DNA of 64,000 nucleotides, taken from contig NZ_CP135275.1 of the NCBI RefSeq assembly GCF_032302195.1, forward strand, positions 3,348,001 to 3,412,000, read 5' to 3'. Below are positions 55,425-64,000 of the stretch, one piece after another. The translations under genes were made by a program, and so were the position numbers. The DNA comes from Paenibacillus sp. MMS20-IR301 (GTDB lineage: Bacteria; Bacillota; Bacilli; Paenibacillales; Paenibacillaceae). The notes under the pieces are model-generated. The model was not told where the DNA came from and did no database searches. It saw nothing but the letters and a program-made list of their open reading frames with translations. Position 1 is the stretch's first letter. Every line of letters starts with the position of its first letter.

Positions 55425-57173
55425 ATGTTACTGGAAGCTGTTTATCACCGCCCGCGTCTCAACTGGTCTTATGCCTATGATCACGAAACGATCCACCTGC
55501 GCCTGCGCGCCAAGAAAGGCGATCTGACCGAGGTTTTCGCCTGGGCCGGAGACAAATATGCCTGGGATACGACCAAGGAATTAATCCCTATGACACTGTT
55601 CACCTCTGATGCCATGTTTGACTACTGGGAGTGTGAGTCGGTACCGCTCTACCGCCGGCTGAAATACGGTTTTCTGCTCCAAAAAGGCCATGAACGGATC
55701 TGGATGACCGAAAGCGATTTTCAGACAGAACGTCCGGCTAATCCTTACCGGCTGTTTGAATTCCCATATATTAACCGCGGCGACGTGTTCATTCCTCCCG
55801 CGTGGGTGAAGGACGCCGTCTTCTATCAGATCTTCCCTGAACGGTTCGCAAACGGGGATGCCAGCCGGAATCCTGAGAATGTACAGCCATGGGGCGGCGA
55901 GCCTGAGCGGGACAATTTCTTCGGCGGCGACCTGCAGGGGGTAATCGACCATCTGGATCATCTTACTGAGCTAGGCATTACCGGCATCTATTTCACTCCG
56001 GTTTTCACAGCCACAACCAACCACAAGTATGATACCGAGGACTACATGCAGGTGGATCCGCATTTTGGGGATGTGGACACGCTGAAAAGACTGGTTAACG
56101 CCTGTCATGAACGCGGTATCCGCGTGCTGCTGGATGCTGTATTTAACCATGCAGGGCGGACCTTCGCCCCGTTCGTTGACGTGCTGAAGAACGGCGAGGC
56201 CTCCCCCTATAAGAATTGGTTCCATGTCCGCAGTTTCCCACTTCAGGTGGTGGATAACCTTCCTAACTATGATTCCTTTGCCTTTGAGCCGCTGATGCCG
56301 AAGCTGAATACGGAGAACCCTGAGGTCAAGGCATATTTGCTGAAAGTGGCTGAATACTGGATCAAAGAGGTCGGAATCGACGGCTGGCGCCTGGATGTGG
56401 CTAATGAGGTGGATCATGAGTTCTGGCGTGAATTCCGCAAGGTCGTGAAACGCGCAAATCCCGAGGCTTATATTCTCGGCGAGATCTGGCATGAATCTGC
56501 GCCATGGCTGGAAGGCGACAAGTTCGATGCCGTAATGAACTATCCGTTCACCGATGCTGTGCTCGACTTCTTCGTTAAAGGCACGCTGGATGCCGAAGGC
56601 TTCGCCAACTCCATCGGCAAACAGCTGTCGCGCTATCCCCTGCAGGCCAGTGAAGTGGCCTTTAACCTGCTGGACAGCCACGATACCGCCCGCCTGCTGA
56701 CTGTGGCCGAAGGCCATAAGAATAAAATGAAGCTGGCCGCACTGTTCCAGTTCACCTTCTTAGGTACGCCCTGCATTTATTACGGGGATGAGATTGGCAT
56801 TGATGGGGGAGATGACCCCGGCTGCCGCAAGTGCATGGAATGGGATCCGGAGAAGCAGGACCGTGACTTGTTCAGCTACTACCGCAAGCTGATTGATATC
56901 CGCGGCAGTCATCCGGCACTCCGTACAGGAAGCTTTACATTCCTTGAAGCCGGTCCCGGGGGCAGCAAGCTGGCTTATGAGCGCAGTCTTGGTGACGATC
57001 TTATTATCGTGCTCATCAACACAGAGGGGACAGCGCAGACCTTCCAGCTAAATGTTCAGGAACGCTCCTGGGAGAATCTCTTCACCGGTGATTCCCTCCG
57101 CGCCGAACGCGGCAGACTGTCGCTTAAGCTCCCGGCTTACGGTTATGCAGTGCTGCAGGCTGACTTGGCCTAG
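55425..57173 (+). CDS. GH13 neopullulanase/maltogenic amylase-type glucosidase
   Basis: 582 residues from ATG 55425 (GGGAGG 8 bases upstream); the open frame from 55056 covers only promoter DNA. N-terminal CBM34 domain (about 1-120), then the (beta/alpha)8 barrel: DAVFNHAG, GWRLDVANE (nucleophile D324), ILGEIWHE (acid/base E353), LLDSHDT (D420), and a C-terminal beta domain. No signal peptide, so it acts in the cytoplasm on imported maltodextrins or cyclodextrins (NplT/BbmA group). It diverges from mdxE across a gap rich in cre sites. Confidence 0.92.
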   Translation: MLLEAVYHRPRLNWSYAYDHETIHLRLRAKKGDLTEVFAWAGDKYAWDTTKELIPMTLFTSDAMFDYWECESVPLYRRLKYGFLLQKGHERIWMTESDFQTERPANPYRLFEFPYINRGDVFIPPAWVKDAVFYQIFPERFANGDASRNPENVQPWGGEPERDNFFGGDLQGVIDHLDHLTELGITGIYFTPVFTATTNHKYDTEDYMQVDPHFGDVDTLKRLVNACHERGIRVLLDAVFNHAGRTFAPFVDVLKNGEASPYKNWFHVRSFPLQVVDNLPNYDSFAFEPLMPKLNTENPEVKAYLLKVAEYWIKEVGIDGWRLDVANEVDHEFWREFRKVVKRANPEAYILGEIWHESAPWLEGDKFDAVMNYPFTDAVLDFFVKGTLDAEGFANSIGKQLSRYPLQASEVAFNLLDSHDTARLLTVAEGHKNKMKLAALFQFTFLGTPCIYYGDEIGIDGGDDPGCRKCMEWDPEKQDRDLFSYYRKLIDIRGSHPALRTGSFTFLEAGPGGSKLAYERSLGDDLIIVLINTEGTAQTFQLNVQERSWENLFTGDSLRAERGRLSLKLPAYGYAVLQADLA

Positions 57174-57226
57174 CGGCCGTTCCGGTAATTTCTTTTAACG
57201 CGTTCATTTCATAGCAAGGCAACGCA

Positions 57227-57275
57227 AACAGGGTATTCCGCAGCAGCCAGTGAGGCTTGCGGAATACCCTGTTTT
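57227..57275. terminator. bidirectional terminator
   Basis: Perfect 16-bp stem AACAGGGTATTCCGCA / TGCGGAATACCCTGTT between convergent glucan genes, followed by TTG and T-rich bases. Confidence 0.9.
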
Positions 57276-57297
57276 GTTGCAGTTTCAGTTGTGCAGA

Positions 57298-60200
57298 CTA
57301 TTTGCCGAGCAGCTTATACACTACCTGTGCGCTCTCCGCACGGGTCAGCAGGTCCCGGGGGGCAAACAGATGATTCGCTCTGCCCTCAATCAGTTCCAGT
57401 GCTTCAGCTGTGTTCACATAGGCTGCCGCCCAGGAGCTGATACTGGCAGCATCGGCGAACACAGAGTGATCTGCTGCGGAAGCCAGGCGCCGGCCCTGTT
57501 TGAACTCCAGCGCGCGGATGACCATAACCGCCATTTCCTGGCGGCTGATTGCTGCGTCCGGCGCAAAGGTACTGCTGGTGCGTCCGTTCACTATGCCAAG
57601 TCTGGAGGCTGCTGCTACATACGATGAATACCATGCACCGGCCGGGACATCGGAGAATATGGCCCGCTCCTCCCCAGGCTGGCCGAGTGCACGCATCAAT
57701 AATGCAGTAAACTCCGCGCGTGTCACATTTCTTGCCGGCTCAAATAGAGCAGCTGAGACTCCGGCAGCCACCTGTTTCGCCGCCAGCGATTTCACCGCAG
57801 CGGAAGCCCAGTGGGTATCGGGCACATCATTGAAGGCCGCATTCATCTGGAGCGCTGCATACCTGCTGAAATGGGAAACAGCCGCTGTAAGTGAACCGTC
57901 CGCCTGAACCGTTCCTCCCATATACTTCAGCCCACCGGCATCTTCCAGATGGAACACACCCGTCCAATCCATAACCGGACTTCCCTGAAGCTTAAGCGAT
58001 AATGTAACGGGCTGCTTAAACGCTGTTACCGCCAGGCTTGTACCGTCTTTATGGATTATTGCCAGTTTAAGCTCATACATTCCGGATACAGCAGTTACAG
58101 CCAAGTTGTCTGTGCTGAACTTCTTAACAGTATCCTGAGCCTCAGCCTTGCTGATGGGAATCAGCTCAAGCTGGAGTTGTGAAGCATCCGCATCCTTGCC
58201 TCCGGCCATGGCTTCGATATCAGCCAATACCGCATTAGGGAAGGTAACAGACAGTCCCTCCGCGACAATAACCAGTTTATTGCCGCCCAGCATTCCGGCT
58301 GCCCCGGCCGGCAGCAGCACCGAAGTCTTGCCCGGCTCGAGAGTAATCTCTGCTTGGCCTCTCTCTCCGCCGCTCAGAGCAGCTTCGCTGATGACCTGTA
58401 CGCCTGCCGGGGCCGCCGTTGGCGATACTAGTGGCTTGGCGGCAGATATTAATTCGGATTGTGCCGTTGGTGTTGGCACCGGTGTCGGTGTTGGCGTTGG
58501 CGTTGGCGTTGGTGTCGGTGTTGGTGTTGGTGTCGGAGGTACCACCACCGGCTGTGCCGCCAGAATCACTGTCCCGCCGTCATCCCTGCCCGGCAGCTGG
58601 ACTGTTACCTTCCCGGCTGCAGATACCGTGTACAGCTCGCCGCTGTATTCGTCCTGTACGGAAGACAATGGTGTGAACGGTACCGGAATTTCAACACTCT
58701 GACCTTCTGCCTTCGTGTTAATTACGGTAACCACATTATCGTCGCCGTATTGCTTGTTAAAGGCCAGATAGCCAAGATCATCCGAGCCGGCAAGCTTGCT
58801 GCGGATGCCTTTGGCATACACTTGCGAATACTTGGCTCTGATATTCAGCAGCTTCTGATAATGATCATGAAGCCCCTGTTCTGCAGTGAGCTGATCCCAA
58901 GGCATATCGCCCCGGTTCTCGCTGAATTTGCCTTCGGCCATATCTCCGGCATTTTTACCTGACCGCCCCAGCTCTTCCCCGTAATAAATTACCGGCTGCC
59001 CCTTGGCCGTAATCTGCAGCGCGGCAGCGATCTTGAGCTTGCCCTTGTCACCGTCAACGTAATTGGACAAGAAGCCGTCCTCATCATGGCTGCTGAGGAA
59101 CTGTGCCATCATTCCGGTATTGCTGATCTTCGCTTCACGTTCCTGCAGATAAGCATCCACAGCAGTAATGGCGCCATCCGTGAACAGCTTGGCCTGATCA
59201 TTGAAGCTGAAATCGAGCAAGCCGTCCATCTGGCCGCTCTGCAGCATGCCGCCGTCATTATCGGCGGTTCCGCCGAAATACTCACCGAGTAATTTGAAGC
59301 CCGGAGCCTTAGCAGTCAGCGCATTTTTGAACGCTTTCCAGGTTGTGCTCTCCACATGCTTAACTGTATCCACACGGAAATAGTCGATCGTATCCCCGCG
59401 CGCTGTCCGTGCATTATCCAGCCAGCCTGTCTGCCAGGCAATGATCTGTTCGCGCACCGCAGGATCCTCCGTTTTGAAGTCCGGCAGCCCGCTCAGCTCG
59501 CCTTTGATAACATCCTTGTCGGACTGGACACCGTCTGTACGCAGCATTCCGGCGAAACGCGCCTTGTCCTCTGCCGTTACTCCCGGATTGTCGTCACTCT
59601 CCTTCAGCCCGTAGCCTGTATGGTTAAGCACCACATCGACCATAATCTTGATGCCCTTGTCATGCGCCTTCTCGATCAGCTCCTTGAAGGCCGCCATATC
59701 GCCAAGATGCTCATCAAGCTTAGTGAAGTCTTTGGCCCAATACCCGTGATAGGCGTATTGCTTGCCCCCGAAGCTTACACCCTGATTGAAATCAATATTA
59801 TCTACAACCGGTGTGATCCAGAGCGTGTTGATGCCCAGCTCCTGCAGATAACCGAGATTATCGATCATTCCTCTGAAATCTCCGCCATGATAGGCTTCAA
59901 GATGTGCTTTATCCACATTCTCATTGTTAGCCGGGTCCCCGTCCTTGAAGCGGTCGGTCAGCGCGAAGTAGATCCGCGCCTCATCCCAGTCGAAGTCAAG
60001 CGCGGAGCCGCTGTAAGTTCTGGCCTTGACTTCAATCACGGCGGATTGTCTGTGCAGATTGCCATACTGGTCCACTAGCACAACCTGAATGGTTTTAATG
60101 CCCGCCGGCACATCCGCCTTCACCGCTATCGTCTGCTGCATAAGCTCTGTATCGAATTTGACCCTGGCTGGTCCGCCCAGAGCAGTAAGGTCCAGATAAG

Positions 60201-63200
60201 CGTCTTTATAAGATACCTCTTCTGCGGCAACAGCCCTGACCGTTAAAACAGCATTTTCGTCAGAAGCAACCGCCGGCGGATTCACTTCTGCAGTAATACT
60301 GACTTCCGGCTTGTGATAATACAGGCTGGATTCCCCGTTCACCGTATTCTTCGGATCAGTGACCTCCCGGGTCGCTCCGTCCCTGGTCACAATGAAGGTA
60401 TACTTGTACAAGCCTTCTTCCAGACCGCCCAGCTTGTAGCTGAACCACTCCTTGCCGGCGTCGTACTCCATCGGATATTCGGTGCCGTTTACTTTCACCT
60501 TAACACCGGTTATAGATGCCATACCGCCGGTGCGGAACAGCTCCTCATCACGGTACAGGAACGTAATTGCTTCATCCTGCATAAGCGGACCGCTGATGCC
60601 CGGAGTGATGTCCAGCTCTTTAACCATGCTTTGTACATGGACTTTAGTGAACGCCTCACCGGGGGTCAGGGTAATATAGCGGTCATCTGAAATATCCTGC
60701 TTATTATCAGACCAATCCAGACCCTTAATAAGTACGAATCCTACCTGGGTTGCGTCTTTGCCTACTTCAAACAATGCTGTCGAGCTTGCTGAACTGCCTT
60801 CAGGCTCTGTCAGCTTCACCTCACCGTCTTTTGCTCCGGTGTACCACAGCCATACACTCCACCCCTTGTAATCCTTGTCTTCCCGGGTATAAGTAAACTG
60901 CACATACCGTTTGCTTTCCGCCGGCGGGCTGGTTACTTCTACGGTTACTTTTGTTGATATGCCGCCATAAGCAGCGGTAAGAGTTGCGGTCCCGGCTTTA
61001 AGCCCTTTGACCAGCCCCTTGGCTGTAACCGTGGCCACTTCCGGTTTATCGGATGTATACAGTGCTTTGGAGGTCACATTCCTGGAGCTGCCATCACCAT
61101 ATCTGGCCGTAACCGCAAGCTGATGCGAGCTGTCCGCCCCAAGCACATAGCCACTTTGATCCGTCTCCAGCTGAGACAGCACTGCCGCATCCGCATCTTT
61201 GCGGATAATTACAGCGGTAAGCGGTTCAAGAGTGATTGCATCCGCTGTCAGACTGAATCCGCTCTGATCCGCGGCAAGAATGGCTTCGGTGCCGGCTTCG
61301 TCGTTGTCGGCAAGCACGGTACCGTCCGTCAAATCCTCCTGCAGGGTCAGCTTCCTTGTCTTGCTGTCCCCGTTCATGAATACATAATAGATTCCGGTTC
61401 CATCCGTTGCTTTACTTGTGTAGCCGATCGCCAAATCCTCCGGCTGCAGCTCCGGTGCCGCGATAAGTTTAACATTGGAATTCACCAGGCTGAGATCACC
61501 CAGCCGGAATGCATCGGTGGATTTCCGCAGCTTAATCAGGCCGGCCGTGTATTCCCTTGTCGCATTCTGCACAGGGTAATTCACGTCATCGGTCGCCGCA
61601 GCCCAGTCAAATTTATTGACCGCATCCGATGAATCATAAGAATCGTTGATGAAATAACTGACCGAGCTGTCATGGGCATCCCGGACTTCAGTATATTTCT
61701 GCTCGGGAGCCCCCGCAGCCATCCACTGCTTGGTACGCCCGTACTCCTGGCCCGCCTGCAGGAAGGCGGTTCCCTGGGAAGTCAGCAGCAGCATATTTCC
61801 CAGCCTGATCCGTTTCTGAATCTCCAGCTCATTCTGCTCATTCTGCGGGTTCTTCTTAAGGGACAGGGCGATAACATCATGCAGCGTGAGATTGTCATGC
61901 GCTTCAATGTACTGCACAATATCGCCCGGATCATCTGCCGGAACGTTGGAAGGCTGCGCCTTGATATTGTTCAGAATCGTTGTCAGGCTGCGTGCCCCGC
62001 CGGTTATAAACCGGGGATCTCCTTCCATCCCGTACCCGGACTTCAGCTCATTGCGGAATTCATCGGAGAACACCCCGGTGCTGTCTGTCTTATCCATCCA
62101 GCTCTGGTCGGCGGCTTTGCCTTTAAGGGACGGCTCTGAAGCATCCCCCCCGAAGGTTTTCCAGCCTTCCCCGATGAACAGGGCGTTCGGATTGATGGCA
62201 GCTGCGGCGTCATAAGCAGCCTGAACCGCATCTGCCGTGGCGTCGCCCATCATGTCCCAGCGCATGCCGTCGATTTTATATTCCTGGAACCAGTATTTCA
62301 CGGAATCGGTCATCAGCTTCTCCGCCATCTTGTGGCTGGTCGCCAGATTATTGCCGAAGCCGCCGATGAAGTTCCCGGCCGGGTCCTGGAAGGCGTAATA
62401 ATTAGGCACGATATCGTTCAGAAATTCTTTTTTGGCCATATGGGTGTACACTACGTCAAGAATGACACCCATTCCGGCCTCATGCACCGCATCAATCAAG
62501 CCTTTAAGCTCTTTGATCCGCAGCTCCGGATCTGCCGGATTCCGGGAATAGGCACCGTCAGGAGAGAAATAGTTATGCGGATCATAACCCCAGTTATACT
62601 CATTTCCTTGCGCCGAATAGTCCAGCTCCCTGTCTTCCATCCCGGTTTCGTCCCCGTAATACCAGGCCATTACCGGAAGCAGCTGAATATGGGTTACACC
62701 CAGTGATTTGATATAATCCAGCTTCGACGCAAAAGCAGCATAAGACCCCCAGCGTTCCCCGCCGAGACTCGACTGGATTCCAGGATCAGAGGTGAGGTCT
62801 CTGATGTGCGCCTCGTAGATAACGGCATCCTCACGCTCCGCATAACCGGCAATGTCTGCAGCCCGGAAGCCTTCAGGATTCGTGGCGCTTAAATCTACAA
62901 TCGCCGCTTTGCCGGTCGAATCGCCGCCTGCGCCCGCCTCACCTGCAGTATTCACCGTGAATACTGCCATGGATTTGGCATAGGGATCAAGCACCTGCCT
63001 GGTTACCCCTTCATTGGTCACTTCATACTGGTAGTAGAAGCCTCTGACATCCCCTGCGCCGGGCGCGCCGGCCAGATCAGCCGGAGTCAGCTCTGCCGAC
63101 CAGACCCCCTTCTCCCCGGGAAGCAGCTCGGTACGGCCTACGGTGAGATTGGAGTTGTTCTTGTCATAGACAACCGCAGTCACTGAACTCGCCTTCGGAG

Positions 63201-64000
63201 CCCAGAGCTTCAGCGTTGCCGATTTGCCGGCCTTATGGTAAGTGGCTCCAAGATCGTCACCTGTGTAATTGTACAGCTCATCCAGCATTCTCCAGCCGGT
63301 GGAAGCGGATACAGTTTTCCCTGCATACGTGACACTCAGCGGAATTTTCTGCAGATCAAACGCACCGGTAGCCACTTCAACAGAGGCAGTGCCCGTAATC
63401 GTTGCCGCTGTTACGGGGACCAGGTTTCCTTCCGAATCCTGGATGGAAATGGCTGTTTTCAATGCGTCCGCCGTAAGTCCGTCCGTTAACGTGAACCCGA
63501 GCCAAAGCTTGCTTGCGGACAATATATCCGCGGATAGTAGCCCCACCGGAGTTTCGCCGAAAGGAGATGTATACACATTCGGGTCGTTCTCCTTCACCCA
63601 CAGCTGGTTGTACCGGTCCAGAAAAGCAAAGCTTTTGTTCTCATTGCCCGCCGGACCGTCCTTCTCGCCGTTTGCAGGCTTCATAACAATGAAATTGATC
63701 GTCTTGCCGTCTTTCATAAGCGGAATATCCGCATAGGCGCCAAAAGCATCCCTGTGCTCAGGCTTAAAAGAGGTAGCGTCTTTCGGCCATGCATTCGACG
63801 GCACCGCCACATCCCCCCAGAGCCAGAGGCCGTATTCCTTCTGGTTGTTGTCGGAGCGCATGTAGTGAATACGCACGGTATCCGCCGGGAGGTCAACCGG
63901 TTCATAAGGCGTTACCTTGTTGGAGCCTTCCGTAATCCAGACCTCATTAGTCTGCGGGGTGCTGATGCTGAAGGTTTTGTCCCCGTCTTCCATTTCCTTT
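57298..64000 (-). CDS. SLH-anchored bifunctional pullulanase/alpha-amylase, N-terminus cut by window edge
   Basis: At least 2233 codons, reading leftward and open at the right edge. The first 20 residues are the end of one PUD/CBM41 domain, so signal peptide and more lie outside. Numbering from the Met at 63993: PUD about 29-130; CBM48 about 245-340; type I pullulanase barrel about 385-800 with YNWGYDPHNY, DGMRWDMMGD (about 576), GEGWKTF (about 606) and HDN (about 698); Big_2-like domain about 905-985; another PUD about 995-1090; Ig-like/starch domains; alpha-amylase barrel about 1370-1750 with DVVLNHTGYG, YFRVDTVKHV (about 1540), LLGEYFGG (about 1571), SSHDED (about 1637). A Pro-Thr linker (about 1817-1840), a beta domain, and three SLH domains (about 2048-2231) follow. 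Both catalytic triads are intact. It should cut alpha-1,6 and alpha-1,4 bonds at the cell surface. Confidence 0.93.
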   Translation of the reverse strand, partial: KEMEDGDKTFSISTPQTNEVWITEGSNKVTPYEPVDLPADTVRIHYMRSDNNQKEYGLWLWGDVAVPSNAWPKDATSFKPEHRDAFGAYADIPLMKDGKTINFIVMKPANGEKDGPAGNENKSFAFLDRYNQLWVKENDPNVYTSPFGETPVGLLSADILSASKLWLGFTLTDGLTADALKTAISIQDSEGNLVPVTAATITGTASVEVATGAFDLQKIPLSVTYAGKTVSASTGWRMLDELYNYTGDDLGATYHKAGKSATLKLWAPKASSVTAVVYDKNNSNLTVGRTELLPGEKGVWSAELTPADLAGAPGAGDVRGFYYQYEVTNEGVTRQVLDPYAKSMAVFTVNTAGEAGAGGDSTGKAAIVDLSATNPEGFRAADIAGYAEREDAVIYEAHIRDLTSDPGIQSSLGGERWGSYAAFASKLDYIKSLGVTHIQLLPVMAWYYGDETGMEDRELDYSAQGNEYNWGYDPHNYFSPDGAYSRNPADPELRIKELKGLIDAVHEAGMGVILDVVYTHMAKKEFLNDIVPNYYAFQDPAGNFIGGFGNNLATSHKMAEKLMTDSVKYWFQEYKIDGMRWDMMGDATADAVQAAYDAAAAINPNALFIGEGWKTFGGDASEPSLKGKAADQSWMDKTDSTGVFSDEFRNELKSGYGMEGDPRFITGGARSLTTILNNIKAQPSNVPADDPGDIVQYIEAHDNLTLHDVIALSLKKNPQNEQNELEIQKRIRLGNMLLLTSQGTAFLQAGQEYGRTKQWMAAGAPEQKYTEVRDAHDSSVSYFINDSYDSSDAVNKFDWAAATDDVNYPVQNATREYTAGLIKLRKSTDAFRLGDLSLVNSNVKLIAAPELQPEDLAIGYTSKATDGTGIYYVFMNGDSKTRKLTLQEDLTDGTVLADNDEAGTEAILAADQSGFSLTADAITLEPLTAVIIRKDADAAVLSQLETDQSGYVLGADSSHQLAVTARYGDGSSRNVTSKALYTSDKPEVATVTAKGLVKGLKAGTATLTAAYGGISTKVTVEVTSPPAESKRYVQFTYTREDKDYKGWSVWLWYTGAKDGEVKLTEPEGSSASSTALFEVGKDATQVGFVLIKGLDWSDNKQDISDDRYITLTPGEAFTKVHVQSMVKELDITPGISGPLMQDEAITFLYRDEELFRTGGMASITGVKVKVNGTEYPMEYDAGKEWFSYKLGGLEEGLYKYTFIVTRDGATREVTDPKNTVNGESSLYYHKPEVSITAEVNPPAVASDENAVLTVRAVAAEEVSYKDAYLDLTALGGPARVKFDTELMQQTIAVKADVPAGIKTIQVVLVDQYGNLHRQSAVIEVKARTYSGSALDFDWDEARIYFALTDRFKDGDPANNENVDKAHLEAYHGGDFRGMIDNLGYLQELGINTLWITPVVDNIDFNQGVSFGGKQYAYHGYWAKDFTKLDEHLGDMAAFKELIEKAHDKGIKIMVDVVLNHTGYGLKESDDNPGVTAEDKARFAGMLRTDGVQSDKDVIKGELSGLPDFKTEDPAVREQIIAWQTGWLDNARTARGDTIDYFRVDTVKHVESTTWKAFKNALTAKAPGFKLLGEYFGGTADNDGGMLQSGQMDGLLDFSFNDQAKLFTDGAITAVDAYLQEREAKISNTGMMAQFLSSHDEDGFLSNYVDGDKGKLKIAAALQITAKGQPVIYYGEELGRSGKNAGDMAEGKFSENRGDMPWDQLTAEQGLHDHYQKLLNIRAKYSQVYAKGIRSKLAGSDDLGYLAFNKQYGDDNVVTVINTKAEGQSVEIPVPFTPLSSVQDEYSGELYTVSAAGKVTVQLPGRDDGGTVILAAQPVVVPPTPTPTPTPTPTPTPTPTPVPTPTAQSELISAAKPLVSPTAAPAGVQVISEAALSGGERGQAEITLEPGKTSVLLPAGAAGMLGGNKLVIVAEGLSVTFPNAVLADIEAMAGGKDADASQLQLELIPISKAEAQDTVKKFSTDNLAVTAVSGMYELKLAIIHKDGTSLAVTAFKQPVTLSLKLQGSPVMDWTGVFHLEDAGGLKYMGGTVQADGSLTAAVSHFSRYAALQMNAAFNDVPDTHWASAAVKSLAAKQVAAGVSAALFEPARNVTRAEFTALLMRALGQPGEERAIFSDVPAGAWYSSYVAAASRLGIVNGRTSSTFAPDAAISRQEMAVMVIRALEFKQGRRLASAADHSVFADAASISSWAAAYVNTAEALELIEGRANHLFAPRDLLTRAESAQVVYKLLGK
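58466..58536. repeat. Pro-Thr linker simple repeat
   Basis: GGTGTT/GGCGTT hexamer-type repeat (minus strand encodes PTPTPT...), linking the amylase half to the SLH part. Length-variable by slippage in such genes. Confidence 0.9.

Noticed and set aside
58475..58545. Short tandem repeat as a possible CRISPR or VNTR locus
   Set aside because: It is the Pro-Thr linker of the pullulanase reading frame, with no spacers.

Overview
The window is chromosomal DNA of a spore-forming, low-to-moderate G+C Gram-positive bacterium, most probably a Paenibacillus. Support comes from the spore genes cotJABC and yhbH, the sufCDSUB order, strong AGGAGG ribosome binding sites with frequent TTG/GTG starts, a small Paenibacillus-type protein at 13.2 kb, an S-layer-anchored (SLH) amylolytic enzyme, a copper-amine-oxidase-type surface protein and a giant DUF11 repeat protein. 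I saw no rRNA, tRNA or CRISPR array.

Layout. 0-5 kb: edge of a DUF1349 gene, a MerR/dehydrogenase operon with a MerR-type 19-bp-spacer promoter, then a PanE-like/TetR divergent pair lying between a broken partial copy of cotJC and the intact cotJABC operon. 5-13.5 kb: housekeeping and signalling genes (CBS/CorC membrane protein, YfkAB radical SAM, two HD-GYP proteins, UppP, YunD, a MoaD-like protein). 13.5-17.4 kb: a heterodimeric ABC exporter with one degenerate ATP site, preceded by two short leader ORFs and a repeated hairpin element that looks like an attenuator. 17.5-21.9 kb: an AT-rich accessory segment with three orphan genes (one built of 14-residue beta repeats) and wreckage of a transposase, a phage-type repressor and a tyrosine recombinase. 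22-27.3 kb: the SUF iron-sulfur assembly operon. 27.3-34.8 kb: Dps, YunC, small membrane and surface proteins, and a six-repeat secreted protein. 34.9-43.4 kb: a DUF11 repeat protein of about 19 domains split over two ORFs that overlap by 4 bp inside a domain; its best start codon is ATT. 43.4-46 kb: yhbH and a PadR/DUF2812 pair. 46.4-64 kb: an alpha-glucan/alpha-galactoside locus.

The right third works as a unit. A surface-anchored bifunctional pullulanase/alpha-amylase would cut starch-like polymers outside the cell. A binding lipoprotein and two permeases (MdxEFG-like, no ATPase gene here) would import maltodextrins, and a cytoplasmic GH13 neopullulanase-type enzyme would degrade them. An AraC regulator, a GH4 alpha-galactosidase and a chemoreceptor lie beside them. 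Near-consensus CcpA (cre) sites sit between the divergent mdxE and neopullulanase genes.

The most unusual features are the split DUF11 protein with its ATT start, the leader-ORF/repeat attenuator before the ABC exporter, the 14-residue-repeat orphan protein, a dispersed intergenic repeat present twice in the window, and a possible structured RNA leader before the first HD-GYP gene. All functions are inferred by reading translated sequence; no database search was run.
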